Assembly: GCF_964340395.1 (NCBI RefSeq)
Contig: NC_135564.1
Span: 1,712,501 to 1,776,500, forward strand
DNA length: 64,000 nucleotides
Direction: 5' to 3'
Origin: Glandiceps talaboti
Lineage: Eukaryota > Hemichordata > Enteropneusta > Spengelidae
The notes under the pieces are model-generated. The model ran no database searches, was not told where the DNA came from, and saw only the letters and a program-made list of their open reading frames with translations. Of this stretch, positions 11,764 to 24,759 are shown in pieces. A program made the translations under genes and the position numbers. Positions within the stretch are counted from its first letter, which is position 1, and every line of letters begins with the position of its first letter.

Positions 11764-14700
11764 TTAGAGGAATGCACTCGGATTAGCTCTAGGGTCTTTC
11801 TGATTCCTGTACCTCACTGCTAGCCATACTCCAAGTAACTATAACAAACAAAACAAATCTAGTATTAGCAGTCATTCATTTATGCCAAGTTAAACAGAAT
11901 AAAGGCATTTTCATGAATTTGGGTTCTGGAGTCATTTCAAGATTTTACATCACCTACGTTATGTGCAATTTCAGAGAAAGATTACATTGAAAGTGTACCT
12001 TATTTATGGATCTTTGCTGTGGGCCACTGCCTCATGGGAGTCATCAAAAAATGTATATGCAATATGTGAGCAACAAATATCTATGACTCTTGGTACTTAC
12101 TACCTTCACATCAAAATATCATGGGGGGGGGGGGGGGGGGGGGGGGCAAGAATATGTGGTCTTAATATGTTTTTAGCATACTTTCTCTTAGCTGACCTAT
12201 ATAACTGGGCAACAGTTGTACTTACCTCTGTAAAACTAAAGAAGAGCCCCACACCACCACTGAATCGTAGTGCCGTACCCATCATAGGTTCTATTACCGA
12301 CATACAAGTTGGACATTTTGTGCATTTAGAATCAGTAGTTTCTTCACAGCAACCCTGTTGATCAAAGCAGATTCATATATCATTTTGTTCCCACCAAAAT
12401 CATCAATTTAAAATAGATTGATTTCACCTGCTGCCTTTCTTTCTGAGTTTATTTCGATAAAGTCATATAAAGCTACCAGAAAATTACCAATTTTAACAAT
12501 AAAGGGCATAGCTTAAACTACTTGCAATAGTTATCTGTCTAAATCACAACTGATGAACACCGTCCAAACAATAACAAATATTGCCACATTTGTTCAAACT
12601 TCATATGCATTCAAATCCATTATGTTACATTTTATAAGTCTTTTTCATTTTGTCAAAGTCGCTATATAGCTGAGTGAATATTAAATATATACTTGGCCCA
12701 GTGTTCATTAGTCTTAACTTGTCAGTCCAAAGTTTACCCATTTCTATAATAGCCATTCTAACCTCTTCATAATGAACTCACTGAGAACATGGCAAACTGT
12801 CTGTTACAATGAAGTATTTACTATGGTGAATCATGTACTCAAATTTTGGGAACATAACTTTGAAAGTTAGTGTGTTTGTTGTAACACTAGCCCCATCTAC
12901 ACATAGGTCGTCCTACCTGAGGCAGTCCCAAGTCCTACCTGAGGTAGGATAGGTTTGTGTCTACACATAGGAAGGTTGCAGCGTAGATGTCACGCGTTCC
13001 ATCCTGACAGTACATAGGACGAAGTCAGGAGGGTTTCAGGAAACCTCTCAAAGGTGTCGTAAGTCAGGACGGTTTCAGGACACGTTTGCGTCTACATGGG
13101 CTTCAAACTATCCCGAATCCGACCTCAGGTAGGATATTTAGTGCTGTGTAGATGGGGCTAATGTTCACTGTAGTAGAATTCATTACAAAGAGGTACAGTA
13201 TATGCTTATATGTTAATCTCTTTCCCCATGCAATTTTAATATGTGTTTTATTTCAAGTAGTCTGTAAGGTATGTTGTGACAAGGCGCCCTCACACATTGG
13301 TCAACCCCTCTCATATATCTATCAAACTAGGCTCTTTCTAGCATTTCAAACAAGAGCTGGTTGCATCCAATCACAGACAGGTACATAATCGTCAGTGACA
13401 GGAGACTGGTGAGGGTGGAGCAACACAACATATCTTACAGTCTATATTTCAAGTTGACCCATCTGCAATTCAAGCACTATCTATGTTGAAGGTACTGAGT
13501 CCCAAAGAAAGAAAGTAAACACTCAGACTAAATCAAGATTTCCATGCTTGTTAATAGTGTTATCAAGTGTGAAATATTACTTGATGCATTGTAGTTATCC
13601 TGCAAGTTTCCCCATGTACGTGTAGTTACCATCTGTCACCCAAAAGCTTGAAGATATTGCCACCCTAGCTCAAAACTTGGTCCAAATTTTAAGTTTGCAC
13701 AAATGATATCACATGTTAGCTTTGTCAATGAACAAATAGACCTGACGTTGATGGTTTTATGTTCTATGTTACACACAACGATTTACTATCAGCAAAGAGT
13801 CATAACATTTTGGAAGTGAATCCGAAATGTTCACTGATGTCAACATCATCATCAGGGGTATACTACAATGGGTGTACCATGGTAAGTGTGAGGATTGTAA
13901 CTCTGACCATATTCATGAGACTTCTAGACTACTGGGCATTTGCTTAAGTGAATATATTAGTGGTTGTCAACCATTATTAGCAATAGGAGAACACTTGAAT
14001 ATGTCACAACATAAGTGTAACATTAAAAATGTCTTGGATAAAGAAGAACAACTTTACAGACACAGGTTGAAGTAAGCCATATGTATTCACCAAACTTTGA
14101 AAGTAAGCTCACTCTAAACCGGAGTGCTGGCATGGGGATCCCAGCTGTTTCTCTTAAGCTCATTTCACATGTCTTTTCCGTGACATGTGACAATCGTCTA
14201 TTGTACGTAGTACACCCCTGACGATGCTGACAAGACATTAGCGAATATTTGGGATTTGCTTCCAAGAAATATTTTGACTCCGTGAGTAGAAATGTTCATT
14301 ACCAAGTATGAACCCTGAGTCCATGATGATGAACATTCATTTTACCATTACTATTGAACCATTGGTATAATCTACTACATAAGAATGCCACCAACAGTGG
14401 AGTATGAATACATATACCAAACAGTGAAAACTGAATACATATATACCATACTGTACATGTAACATAAGTAACTATAACCACAGGCAACATCAATATAACA
14501 TAGCGTGTAAACATTTAGAGAATCATGCATTTCATTCTCCATGCAAAAGCCACAAATGATAGTATTAAATGATAACCAATTACATGCAATGTGTCATTTT
14601 GGGTTCCTGATAGTTATCAAAATCATTCATTTTTCCTCATCATCTAGTTGAATAGTTGCATCATTATTGGATAATATAAGACAATGAAATTCCTACTTGA

Positions 14701-17700
14701 TTTTATTTCATTGACAGAATACATCCAAGCAACAAAAAACACAACAACAAAATTTGCATCGATGAAAATATGTTAAATTTTACCTGGTTTGATGCCTAAT
14801 ATATATTCATCATAAGAATTTTTGTAAAAATAGGCTTTTTTATTACAAATATTACAAAATCATTCTTTTTTGGTGGTGTCCCCCCCCCCCTTTTTTTTGT
14901 ATCACTTGTGATTCTTCAGTCTCATAACTTCAATTCAATTCATTGGGACTTTAATACCCAGATGTATAATTTCAAGACTCCCTGATTTTGATGAGGAAAA
15001 TAGCACTGTGATCACAGCGGTAACTAACAGGATATAATACCTTGCAAAGTTGAAATCCCAGGCAGACACATTCAATTTTATTTCAAAAAGGCACTATTGA
15101 GAATGTAGCTATGCCTCAAGTTGTACAGCTTACAAAGCCTGAATTCAACAACAGCACAGTATAAAAATGTGTGTGTTGTGTTGCACTTACCAGGTCTTCA
15201 CAAGATGGGTGTCCAAGTTTAGCATCAGTTTCATTTTGTGTCCAAAGGCCACAACAATTAAACTGATACTGTGCCTCCGCTTTGGTCTGGTTAGTAGATG
15301 ATACCCATCCAGTAACCAGGATCTGTTGTCGTGAGCGTGCATCTAAGGCTAGGCATGCACAGGAGATTGCAAATTGCAAGAGAAAAACTAAAAATAATAT
15401 AATCATATACTGAGCATGTTTGTTAAGGCAAACAGAATGAGACTTACATGAATCACTGAGTGAAAGCATGCATTGTTTTGAGAACGACAGAAAGATACGA
15501 TTTTGACAAATTCACAACAGTGCTACATATATAGAGATACACAAAACACACAAACGGACAACAATGTGTAATTCTTGATCACTTTCTTGCAGGTCTTCAT
15601 CAAGACTTACCGAATGACACGGAGGGTGTCCCAATTTAGGATCAGTATCATTAACTGCCCAAAGACCACAGCAATCAAACTGATTCTGAGCCTCTCCCTT
15701 AGTCTTGTTGGAGGATGACCTCCATCCAGATATCAGCAGCTGTCTACGTGCATTGGCATCTAATGCCAGACATGCACAAGAAATGGCAAATTGTAACAGA
15801 AATACTAAAAACAAAATGATCATATACTGTGGAAATAAGGTTTGCACGTTAAGGATTTCATACTAGAGATAATACTGGTTGTTTTAATACCAATGTGTCT
15901 TCTTTATCTGTATGGCTAGTTTACTTAGCTGCAAACAATACTGCATGATCTGGGAGCAACTGCGTGTTAGTGAACACACAGATACTAACTAACCCTTACA
16001 CCTGTATCACAGTTTCTCCTTTTTTTGCCACCAAAGACTAGTGGACACACTTAACCAGTACAGACCCTAACCACTCATAATATCTAATATCACAAATTTT
16101 TAGTTGATATTTGAAACTATTGGGCATTTTTATAATAGAAGAAAACACAGCAAAATGGGTTTGCTTTCTTCATTTTGGAGTTTTCAATGCCTGGGTAGCT
16201 TGCGAACTAATGTTCAGTTTTCCATGAACTTGTTTTTGAAATTAAATTAAATTACTTCTCAAAACTGTGAGCAAAGAATTTGATCATTTGGTGTTTTTCC
16301 TAAAAATACCACTGATAGGTATATCACATTTTGAAATGGAGTTAGTTTATTTTCCATATAATTCAAAGTGGATTGTTTGGCATAACACAGATAATTAGAT
16401 ACTATTCTCCAATATATTCCTTAATTCAGCTGAGGAAAATAAGAGTGACTTAAGGGGCCTTGTCACTACGAGTCACCAGATAAGTAGAGACAAACCCTTA
16501 GGGCATGAGTACTTTCCGGCTGGATGAAGAAAAATAAAAAATATTGGGGAATAATATAATTATACCTCCTCAAGTACAATTCATGCAAAATTGGCGATTT
16601 GGAACGTTTTGACTCATATTTCAAGTACCTCAGAACCAGTGACATAGATTGTAGTGACGAGAACAACCAGGGTATATAATCCATATTTTCTGTTCAAAGA
16701 CAATAACTTGGCTTTTGCATGGTTATAAACTACTATCAATGAGAAGGAGACACAGGAACAAAAAAAAAGTCTACCAATGAAAAGGATACAAAGAAAAGCA
16801 AAACTTGATGATGTTTGACAGCTCCTACAAGTCCAACAAGTGCAACAAGAAACAAGAATACACCACATGCTATGATTCCTCCTATAATAGCTATACTGGT
16901 AACAATGGCCATAATTCGGCCATATGCTGCAACACCTATTAGAATAAATGAAACCAGCTGTGGAGACAAAACAAAAGACAAATTATGTTAGATTAATATT
17001 ACAAGTTATAATATACCTAGTGATAATGCTGTGCCATGATTCGCTAGAATCAGTCACGTGATAGGAAAGTAGAATGACTATTTCCCTAGGGATTTGGCCT
17101 CAGGGAAATAGCATGTGATTCTGGTAACTCACATTCCCTCGGGTGTAATAAACGGGTGCTATAGCCCTCATGGCCAGGCAATATGTGTTCACTAGCAGCA
17201 TCGACAATGAAGAATGTAAGCCTGTGGTAAATACTAAATGATACTTGACTGGAACTGGGACAAGTCACAGACTAGGTCTTGGCAAAACTTGAAGTGGCAG
17301 TTCATGTTCCCAGTTTGAGGTTTATCCTATCCTTACATACCTTCTAAATTTTAATCCAATCAGAACTGGGCATGTGGATCTAACTTATTCCAATACTCAA
17401 ATGAAGCTAATCCTGACACTAACTACCTAGCATTATTACAATGATTGTTACAATACCTTTACACTCACACATCATGTAATAGTAATATTTTATTTGTATT
17501 CCTTTATATGATGAAAATATAAGTAAGCATAAATTGTAGAATCCACTCTGAAAATACAGACTTAAAACTCCAGACACCTGTTAGCAGTAATATTTCCATT
17601 CTCAACATTTTTATTTGGCTGATTCTGGTAGGTCAAAAGGAAAGCTAAGTTTCCATTTCTACCATATATACAATTACAATATACACACTTATACATCCTA

Positions 17701-20700
17701 CTATGTTACAAATGCCAAAGAAGAATTCAAATAGCCAAATTGACTGACAAGTGCAACACTTGCCGTGACCTCTATACAAATGCATGCACCTTTATAAAAA
17801 TCCATATACAATGTACAACACTGCAGTGCTGTAGTCCTCTGTATGAACTCAGCTCTTAACATGAAAAGTTGTATGTAGACAGACAGACATAATAATTGTG
17901 AGTCTTTGAAGCATGAAATATTAAGCCATGCATATATATCATACTTATATTATTATCATAATTTATGTACAGTTTCACAACAAAATATCACCACAGTTGG
18001 GGTAGCCATTATATCCATTTTTACAGCTCACTTGCAAATATTCAATCGAATCTCTCTCTACAGTCCAGGGGGATATTGTTTGCACACAAGTTGGGAAAAA
18101 TAGGTTTGATCAACAGAAATACGTTATGTCAGTTTTGAATGCAATATGACGACATAATTGTTTCACATTCAGTCATAATAAAGTAATGGATGACCAAACT
18201 TATTGTCTGACCTTCAATTATTACAAAGAACACAAAGCAGTTGTTTTTGTGATAAATATTTCTACCACTATACCAGTATAATGTAGTTTTCATTCAAAAT
18301 AAGACTAATCATTTTTACAGATGACAAGGAAGTCATTCAACTACATCCATCTGTCTACATAAATATAAATTGTGGCTGACAGATGTTGTCATTATAGAAA
18401 TAACCAGTGTGTATACGTGTGTATACTAACAAAATTACAAACACTATGTAAATTGTAATATCACAGAACAGAAAACTAGTATATAGTAAGTCAAAGAAGG
18501 TGGTATGAAATCCAAGAAACAGGGGAATAAAATTGTGTAACATAATCAGATGAAATGTGAATGAGGTGAAAAAGTTGATGTTTTATTAAATTACTTAGGG
18601 CATTACAGTCTGCATATAAATAAGTGATGCTTACAAGCTAGTAGTCTACACTAACCTTTCACTCTACACATCAGTCATATTTACGTTACTTCCTAATTTT
18701 GACTACCTTCAAAGACAACTCCAGTTCATCATATTGACTCACTGTATACATCAGTCATATACACTACTTCCTAATTTTGACTACTATCCTCAAAGTCAAC
18801 TACAGTTCATCATATTAACTCACTGTACACATCAGTCATATACACTACTACCTAATTTTGACTACTACCCTCAAAGTCAATATCAGATTAACTCACTGTA
18901 CACATCAGTCATATAGCTACTTCCTAATTTTGACTACCCTCAAAGTAAACTACAGTTCATCAGATTAATTCAGGATTTCATTATCTCCTTACAGCTGCAC
19001 GAGTTGTAACTAGAGTATTATTTTTATCAGACAACCACCAGTGTATTCACTGAAAATTGTTAATATTACCAATAATTAGATGTTGTACATTAAATTTGGG
19101 GCTGATTGTAGCTGTAATATACATTACATTTGGGACTGACTGTATCCAGAAATAGTACAGCAACAGGTTGAAATTGTGATTACAAGGGGATAATTTTTGG
19201 GTCCGCAACCAAAAATCAATGTGAATTCAGTGCACCATATTATACAATCTATCTGGGATGGACACACACTGTACCTGGGTATTTGATCAAACTTTTGGTT
19301 GGAAATACAGGTATAGAGTAAACTGTTCATTTTAAAATTGTAAATTTCCCCAATCATACTGGGGTTCAAACACCTTTGCAAAAAAAAAAGACACTATTAA
19401 ATGAATGTACCTTTTTGGCCTATGTGACTGCATTTTTCATCAGCAATACAAACTTGAAACACTAAACTCATAATAGACCATGTCTATATACAGTATATCA
19501 TTCCTAAATAGACCACACCTCTATACAGTATATCATTCCTAAATAGACCATGTATCTATAGAGTGCATCATTACTAAACAGACCATTCTCTATACAGTGT
19601 ATAATTTCTAAATAGACCATGTCTCTATACAGTACATTAATCCTAAACAGACCATGCCTTTATACAATACATCATGTCATGTTAATTATGTAGCAACCAA
19701 GAACACCTGCTCTGTGTTGGCAGTCAGTCTTGCCTGCAGGCATTCATATTTATCCGTCTACAAAAATTTAAAGGTATGTAGAAACCACTGTGTGGATTAG
19801 GAAAGTGTATAAACATTCCAAGATTCCAATTATTTCACAAACTACAAGGTCAGTTTTTTTGTAATCATGTTTAGTTCATCTAAATTGGATACTCATTCAA
19901 CCTATAATTATTTCTCTAAATCTGTCGACTGTAAGTGTAAAATATTATATTGCTCAAAATTTGACAGGAAAAAGACATTAATATTTTAAAGTGCTATTAT
20001 TTCTTACACTTCAAATCCCAATGGGTGTGAATTACTTGATATAAAATGTTTGTGTACATCAACCATTTGGATTATCAGATTCCATAGGGATGCATACCGT
20101 CACCTGATTATGAAACAGTAGGTTTTTTTTGTTAAAATACCACTGATTATGTATTTGTTATGCAATAAGTGATCAGAACATCAACTCTTAAAAATGCCAT
20201 GGTCATTCAATATTATGGAATAAAGAACTACATACAAGATATTATTATGTGAGCAGCAAGGGATTACAATTGATATACAGAAAGATGTGGCCTCCTAACA
20301 ATGGATCAGTTTGGACTTCAGGAAGTAATTTGTCAAAGTGTGTCACTAATTACTAGTCTGTGAAATGACTTTATGACTGTGCCATTTCTAATTAACAAAT
20401 ACTGAGCCATGATGAAGAGTAAATATATGATATGTTAGCCATTTATAAGTAATCATGCACACATTATGTGTACTGTACTCTACTGTACTGTACATGTATT
20501 ATGTTTTGACCTTGCTTTAATTAATGAACTCATACAGCAAAATGGTTAATCCTCCTTTTTGTTTGTACACAACTAAGTACAATTGTAACCTTCCACTGCA
20601 ACGCACCAAAGAATTCACAATTGTACATTTACTTATCTAATAAATACCAGAAATATCATATCAAATTACTTTCAAGTCTTAGGTTGTCATAACTTGAGGT

Positions 20701-23700
20701 AAATGTAAGATCAAATTTAACCTGCACGTGCTGCTGGTGGGGAGGGCTACTTAACAAAACACACCACTTACAAGATACATGTGACTTACAAGATACATGT
20801 GACGACTTCCAAGATACACGTGTGTGTCATATTTATATGTTATGGATAGAGTTTCTTACTACGTTCTTATATTAGTATATCTTTTCTACAGTCTTGCAAA
20901 CCACAGCTGTTATTTCTTCTGCGACACTCTGAAATAAAGCCTTTTGGTGGTGTGTCTTGGACAGTGCCATACAAGAAGCTGTGGTTTACGACAATGATTT
21001 TCTAGTACTTGGTGTTTTAGTCTGTAAGGTATGCCATGACTACACCATCACAGTACATGGAATGACATTTCTGTCAAAAGATGTTATTTTATTTTAGGAT
21101 TTCTCATCAGTTCCCTTAGCCTACATGTGTACATTTGAAAGACTATTACTACTCCACAATTCTGCTACCGGAACTGACATTTTGATTTTTTGAATTTTCG
21201 CTATCACTCAAAGTCTACACTGACTACTATCTCTAGCTGATTTCAAATGGCGTTCCTGTTTAATTAAAGCGTGCCATCAGGTGACATGATGAACAAACTC
21301 ACTCTGATCATTACATACGTCATATTCTATTCAGATTTACACCAATGTCTTGCATAAATTATGTGTACGGCTGGGTGTGGCTTAATACCAGCTGGAGATA
21401 GGAGTCAGCGTAGACTTGGATGATGGTGAAAACTCAAAAAATCAAAATGTCACTTAATAGAATTGACTAGCCTAGTAGCAATAGTCATTCAAGTCTACAG
21501 GTAGGCTATGGTTCCCTCTCAGTGACATACAATCAAACACCCTTTCATCGTTCACAAAAAAATTGGTATTTGAGAAAAAAGGAAATATTTCAGGTTTTAT
21601 TTATCAATCAAAATGGAAAGAGAACCGACTTTGGTTATGTCTAGTCGACAATATGCTGAATAGGATGAGAGTAAACAAGATACACATAGACTAGAGCTAC
21701 TGAGTACTCCTACTAATATAATAAATGAAAGCATTCAAATCATTACTTCTTTTTTTTCAGAATTAAAGTCCTAACAATGACAGGATTTCAATGTGGCCAG
21801 TGTCAACAAGTTTTTGTATTATTCAATTATCTTTGAATCTTTTCTGTAATCGTAGTGAAAAGAAACTTCCTCTTTAATTCTGGTTCCTGGTGTCTTACAC
21901 TTCCTTATGATATGACCTACATAGCATCTAGAAATGTGACGTCTTAATTGTTTTCAAAATACATAGGAAGTTTTAATTAGCAGACTAATAGGCCAGGTTT
22001 TATAGTTGTTCAATGAGATGTGGCCATTCACAGTCTAATGATTACAGCAAACTAAGACCTCCTCAACTCATCAAAATAAAGATAAATAATCTAACACATA
22101 CATGTACAGACACATTACATGTAATGTCATTCAGGCTGTTTTCACTACTAGAAAATTTTGTGACCTTTCATACCTCAGCTACTTTCAAACCTTAAGGTTA
22201 ATTTTTACTAATTTACCAGTATACACAAATGTTCATGTACAAGGCAATTGGGGCATTTCAGTGAAATAAGTCTTCAGTGAAAATTTCCAGGTTTACAGTA
22301 ATATTAAAGTATACATAAATTATCAAAGCAGTGAAAAATTGCAAGCTTATAACTCCAAACTAGTAGCCCATTCTATTTGTACATGCAAGTATTTTCTATG
22401 GTGTTTGGATGTAAATGTACTAGATGTATGACTCAAAAACTATCATAAATTCAACACAAATTGAGTTATTCATTGCCATGATGGCATGAAGACTGGATTA
22501 AGCCATGACAAATTACTGTAGTATTTATTGTACAGGTGTTACCCTTACATTAACATATAACATACTAGTATTTACCCAACAGAAATGTATACAGAAAGAA
22601 TACCAGTGGTTTCACTACTCTTTAGTATATACAAAAAATATATGGTGAAAATTTTGAAAACAACACACATTAGCAAACACTTGCAATGTACTTTATCATA
22701 TTTATTACTCAATTCCCCTTCATGTCAACTACTAATTATGTAATTTCATTCAAAATTGAAAACAATATACAATACAACCATGTGTATGACTCAGCTGTAA
22801 ACACCTGTATCAAATTATATGAATCACAATTTAATTCTATTGTACCATACTTTTTATCATGTGAACATTCACTAATCTCTGAACACATCTATGTACACAC
22901 TGTAATACAATGACACTGTTTTGCTGGCACTGATTTACTTCGCTATCTGTTAAATATATCTAAACCTTTGAAATGAAGATATATGATAACCCTGGTTTCC
23001 TTCAAATGCCACAAAAAATTATCAATTTTGAAGACAACTCACTGTAATTAATCAGGTAGTTGCTATGGTTACAAAGTATGCATTGTCTTTGGTGTCTTCC
23101 TTTGTTAGAAGCCATGTCAATGTTTTGACCCTCAGTGTTCAGTTTTGTTTGCAGTAGCAGCCATACACATGGTATGATTGTATGCTAATGAAGTTAGTAA
23201 TGAGATATGATCTGTTGACTACAAATGCAATGGTCTGGTACAACAATTGTTTGACTAATTCTATAGGTATTCATGGCCTTAAATCAGAAAAGCAAGCATC
23301 CTTAAAAGGGGTCTGTGACTTAGGAAAATTTGAAAGTCGTTTATATAATATGAAAAATGAAATAAATTTCATTGTCTGTAATGTAATTAATAACAAAGGT
23401 ATGGCATTCAATTTCTCTATTTTCGTCCTTGAAATTCACCAAACTACAAAAATACACAAACTAGATTTGAAAAAAAAACAATCATGATCCTAAATATTAG
23501 GTTTCATACATCTACACGATCTTTTACCATTACATACTTGCTTAAGAATTAATTATTTCCGTGTATTTCTGTAGGTTTTTTTTTAACTTTTAACTATATT
23601 ACAGAAAAAAATGCTTTCCTTTTTTCTTTGTGAATGGTGGGTTTTTTTCCTAGAATAATTGAAGAATACAGGAAGTGAAACCCATTGTCAATTTTGCCAG

Positions 23701-24091
23701 ACTACGGACTAGACTCAGACTGTATAGACATGGTAGTCCTTCATTCTGTAAACCCCGGAAGTATTTCTATATCACACGCATAATTTCACCGATAGCATGT
23801 TTCTACATTTTCACTACTACCTTACACAATAAATAACATTACATAGAACTATATTAATTATTCATATATTGAACAAATTTAGACAAATTCTTATAAATTT
23901 TTGTGTCATTTTATAAAATTTATATTACATTGTAAATTTATTCCAAGCCACGTCAGCCGGTCTCGATATGTACGAGCGAACAAATCATCGCATGATCTAA
24001 AAGTAATGAAAAATGATTTCATACTTACAATATATAGAATATTCAACGCCGCAAGGGCATTTTTACTGCAGGTAAAACCACCGCACGGCAT
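11764..24091 (-). CDS. TSPAN31: Tetraspanin-31/13-like four-pass membrane protein
   Basis: Coding exons in transcript order are 24029-24091, 16790-16957, then 15611-15826 or 15191-15409, then 12226-12354 and 11764-11838. All junctions are phase 0 with GT-AG introns, giving 216 or 217 residues, close to the roughly 210 of vertebrate TSPAN31. The N-terminus [17 protein letters not shown], the block [15 protein letters not shown] then [16 protein letters not shown], the [11 protein letters not shown] segment and the C-terminus [13 protein letters not shown] closely resemble TSPAN31/13. Membrane segments lie near residues 12-33, 43-66, 78-98 and 180-200. The large extracellular loop carries the diagnostic CCG (129-131), further cysteines and two N-glycosylation sequons. 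Tetraspanins organise membrane microdomains; the specific partner is unknown. The ATG sits in a GC-richer promoter region. TSPAN13 versus TSPAN31 cannot be decided, since this is probably the pre-duplication gene. Confidence 0.95.
12123..12146. repeat. 24-nt pure G run (C run in the transcript)
   Basis: This uninterrupted homopolymer lies in the last tetraspanin intron, about 75 nt past the donor of exon 4. It may be mis-sized in the assembly. Confidence 0.95.
12888..13160. mobile_element. MITE-like element with 14-bp terminal inverted repeats and TA flanks
   Basis: The ends are TA-GCCCCATCTACACA and TGTGTAGATGGGGC-TA, perfect inverted repeats bounded by TA as in Tc1/mariner-type target duplications. 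The roughly 270-bp interior holds several CCTACCTGAGGTAGG-type palindromes and no open frame of note. It lies in the last intron-4-side interval of the tetraspanin gene, between exon 4 and exon 3b. A non-autonomous DNA transposon is the likely identity. Confidence 0.8.
13786..14283. repeat. Inverted pair of a ~75-bp dispersed repeat
   Basis: The forward arm at 13786-13863 runs from AGAGTCATAACATTTTGGAA to CATCAGGGGTATACTAC. It is matched, diverged, by the reverse complement of about 14213-14283. A third, forward copy is at about 35292-35372, AGAGTCAAAAAATTTCTTGA to GGGGTGTACTAC, inside the carrier gene. Either a foldback element or two insertions of one family fits. Confidence 0.6.
15191..15409 (-). 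CDS. TSPAN31: TSPAN31-like alternative exon 3b (TM3 and large loop)
   Basis: This is 73 codons, phase 0 at both ends, with donor GTAAGT and acceptor ATGCTCAG, which has a weaker pyrimidine tract than exon 3a. The first 24 residues are identical to exon 3a although 13 of those 24 codons differ silently. The loop then diverges: sequons are NQT and NET, followed by NCCGLW and PSC, ending in EDL. The pattern indicates an old tandem duplication with both copies under constraint. Confidence 0.9.
15611..15826 (-). CDS. TSPAN31: TSPAN31-like alternative exon 3a (TM3 and large loop)
   Basis: This is 72 codons, phase 0 at both ends, with acceptor TTTCCACAG and donor GTAAGT. It encodes the third membrane segment, starting [20 protein letters not shown], and the first part of the large extracellular loop with sequons NKT and NDT, the CCG motif and a later PPC cysteine. 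It pairs with exon 3b about 200 bp downstream. Including both would insert a second membrane segment and break tetraspanin topology, so mutually exclusive use is expected. Confidence 0.9.
18660..18960. repeat. About four imperfect ~80-bp tandem repeats
   Basis: Copies share CACATCAGTCATATACACTA, then CTTCCTAATTTTGACTAC and CCTCAAAGTCAACTACAG. Copy starts near 18668, 18748, 18839 and 18902 show indels between units. Confidence 0.75.
19470..19680. repeat. About six degenerate ~36-bp tandem repeats
   Basis: Units resemble AATAGACCATGTCTCTATAC then AGTATATCATTCCTA, each copy differing at several positions. It lies in tetraspanin intron 1. Confidence 0.75.
22279..22300. mobile_element. Solo end of the CTGTAAACCTG MITE family
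   Basis: AATTTCCAGGTTTACAG-TA matches the right end of the element at 33057-33262 over about 17 bp, including the flanking TA. No matching left end was found nearby, so this is a fragment or a chance partial match. Confidence 0.4.
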
Positions 24092-24300
24092 CTTTGTCGT
24101 CGGACCCGTCGGAATAACCGTCCAGTCTTAGCAAAAAAACACTCTGGGATTTTCTGTTGTACAAAAACACAGTTCACGTCGCCGATCCACGACACCACAG
24201 TGGAAAATGGCGGACGAGTATGTTAGCCTCGTTTTCAAACACCTGTCCCCCCACTTAGATGACGTCATAACTATTGTCGCACACATGGCAATGGAAGTAA
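24092..24300. promoter_or_regulatory. Tetraspanin promoter region, possibly bidirectional
   Basis: This short block upstream of the tetraspanin ATG is richer in CpG than its surroundings. On the plus strand it holds AAAATGGCGGAC at 24204-24215, which resembles the YY1 element (AANATGGCGGC) often found at 5' ends. It also holds a perfect CRE, TGACGTCA, at 24260-24267. A short open frame (24207-24323, beginning MADEYVSLVFKHL) starts at that ATG, with a possible donor GTAAAT at 24297, so a divergent transcript is conceivable. No downstream partner exon was recognised. Confidence 0.5.
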
Positions 24301-24531
24301 ATCATGTCCGTATTACGCTGTGAGTACATGAGTGTGAGTCATTCCAATCTCACCACTTGTTCCACAACTTTATGAATTAAACATAGACTTATACATTTAA
24401 ATGGCTGTCAGAAAATTTGTCATGGGACATTTGAAGATGCGATGTGTTTCACACTTGTTTGATTACTTTGTTTTCTACAATTGAATAGTAAATATTATTG
24501 AAATAGAAAAAAAACACTTCAGACTCGGACG

Positions 24532-24532
<1 letters not shown>

Positions 24533-24575
<43 letters not shown>

Positions 24576-24602
24576 GGTTAGTTAGTTAGTTAGTTAGTTA
24601 GT
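24533..24602. repeat. (GTTA)n microsatellite
   Basis: About 17 tetranucleotide units with one GTTG interruption. It is just left of a LINE remnant. Confidence 0.95.
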
Positions 24603-24759
24603 AAGATAGATAATTAGTTAATTAATTAAATTTGTGGCTCAGGTTGGAGTATTGAAATCAAAATATCGGACGAAATCATCCGATGATCATATATGAGGAT
24701 AACTAGACACATCAAAAATATCTCTAGGCAAAAAAAGGTTTCATAAATATTTTATAAAG

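Larger units (their letters stand above)
16958..24028. other. TSPAN31: First intron of the tetraspanin gene (7 kb)
   Basis: This intron separates the 21-codon first exon from exon 2. It contains imperfect ~80-bp repeats at 18660-18960 (CACATCAGTCATATACACTA) and ~35-bp repeats at 19470-19680 (AATAGACCATGTCTATA), plus a solo transposon end at about 22279-22300. I see no further coding exon. Long first introns often carry regulatory elements, but none can be named here. Confidence 0.6.

Noticed and set aside
24533-24602. Interstitial telomere repeat
   Set aside because: The unit is GTTA/TTAG, not TTAGGG or TTAGG. It is an ordinary microsatellite.
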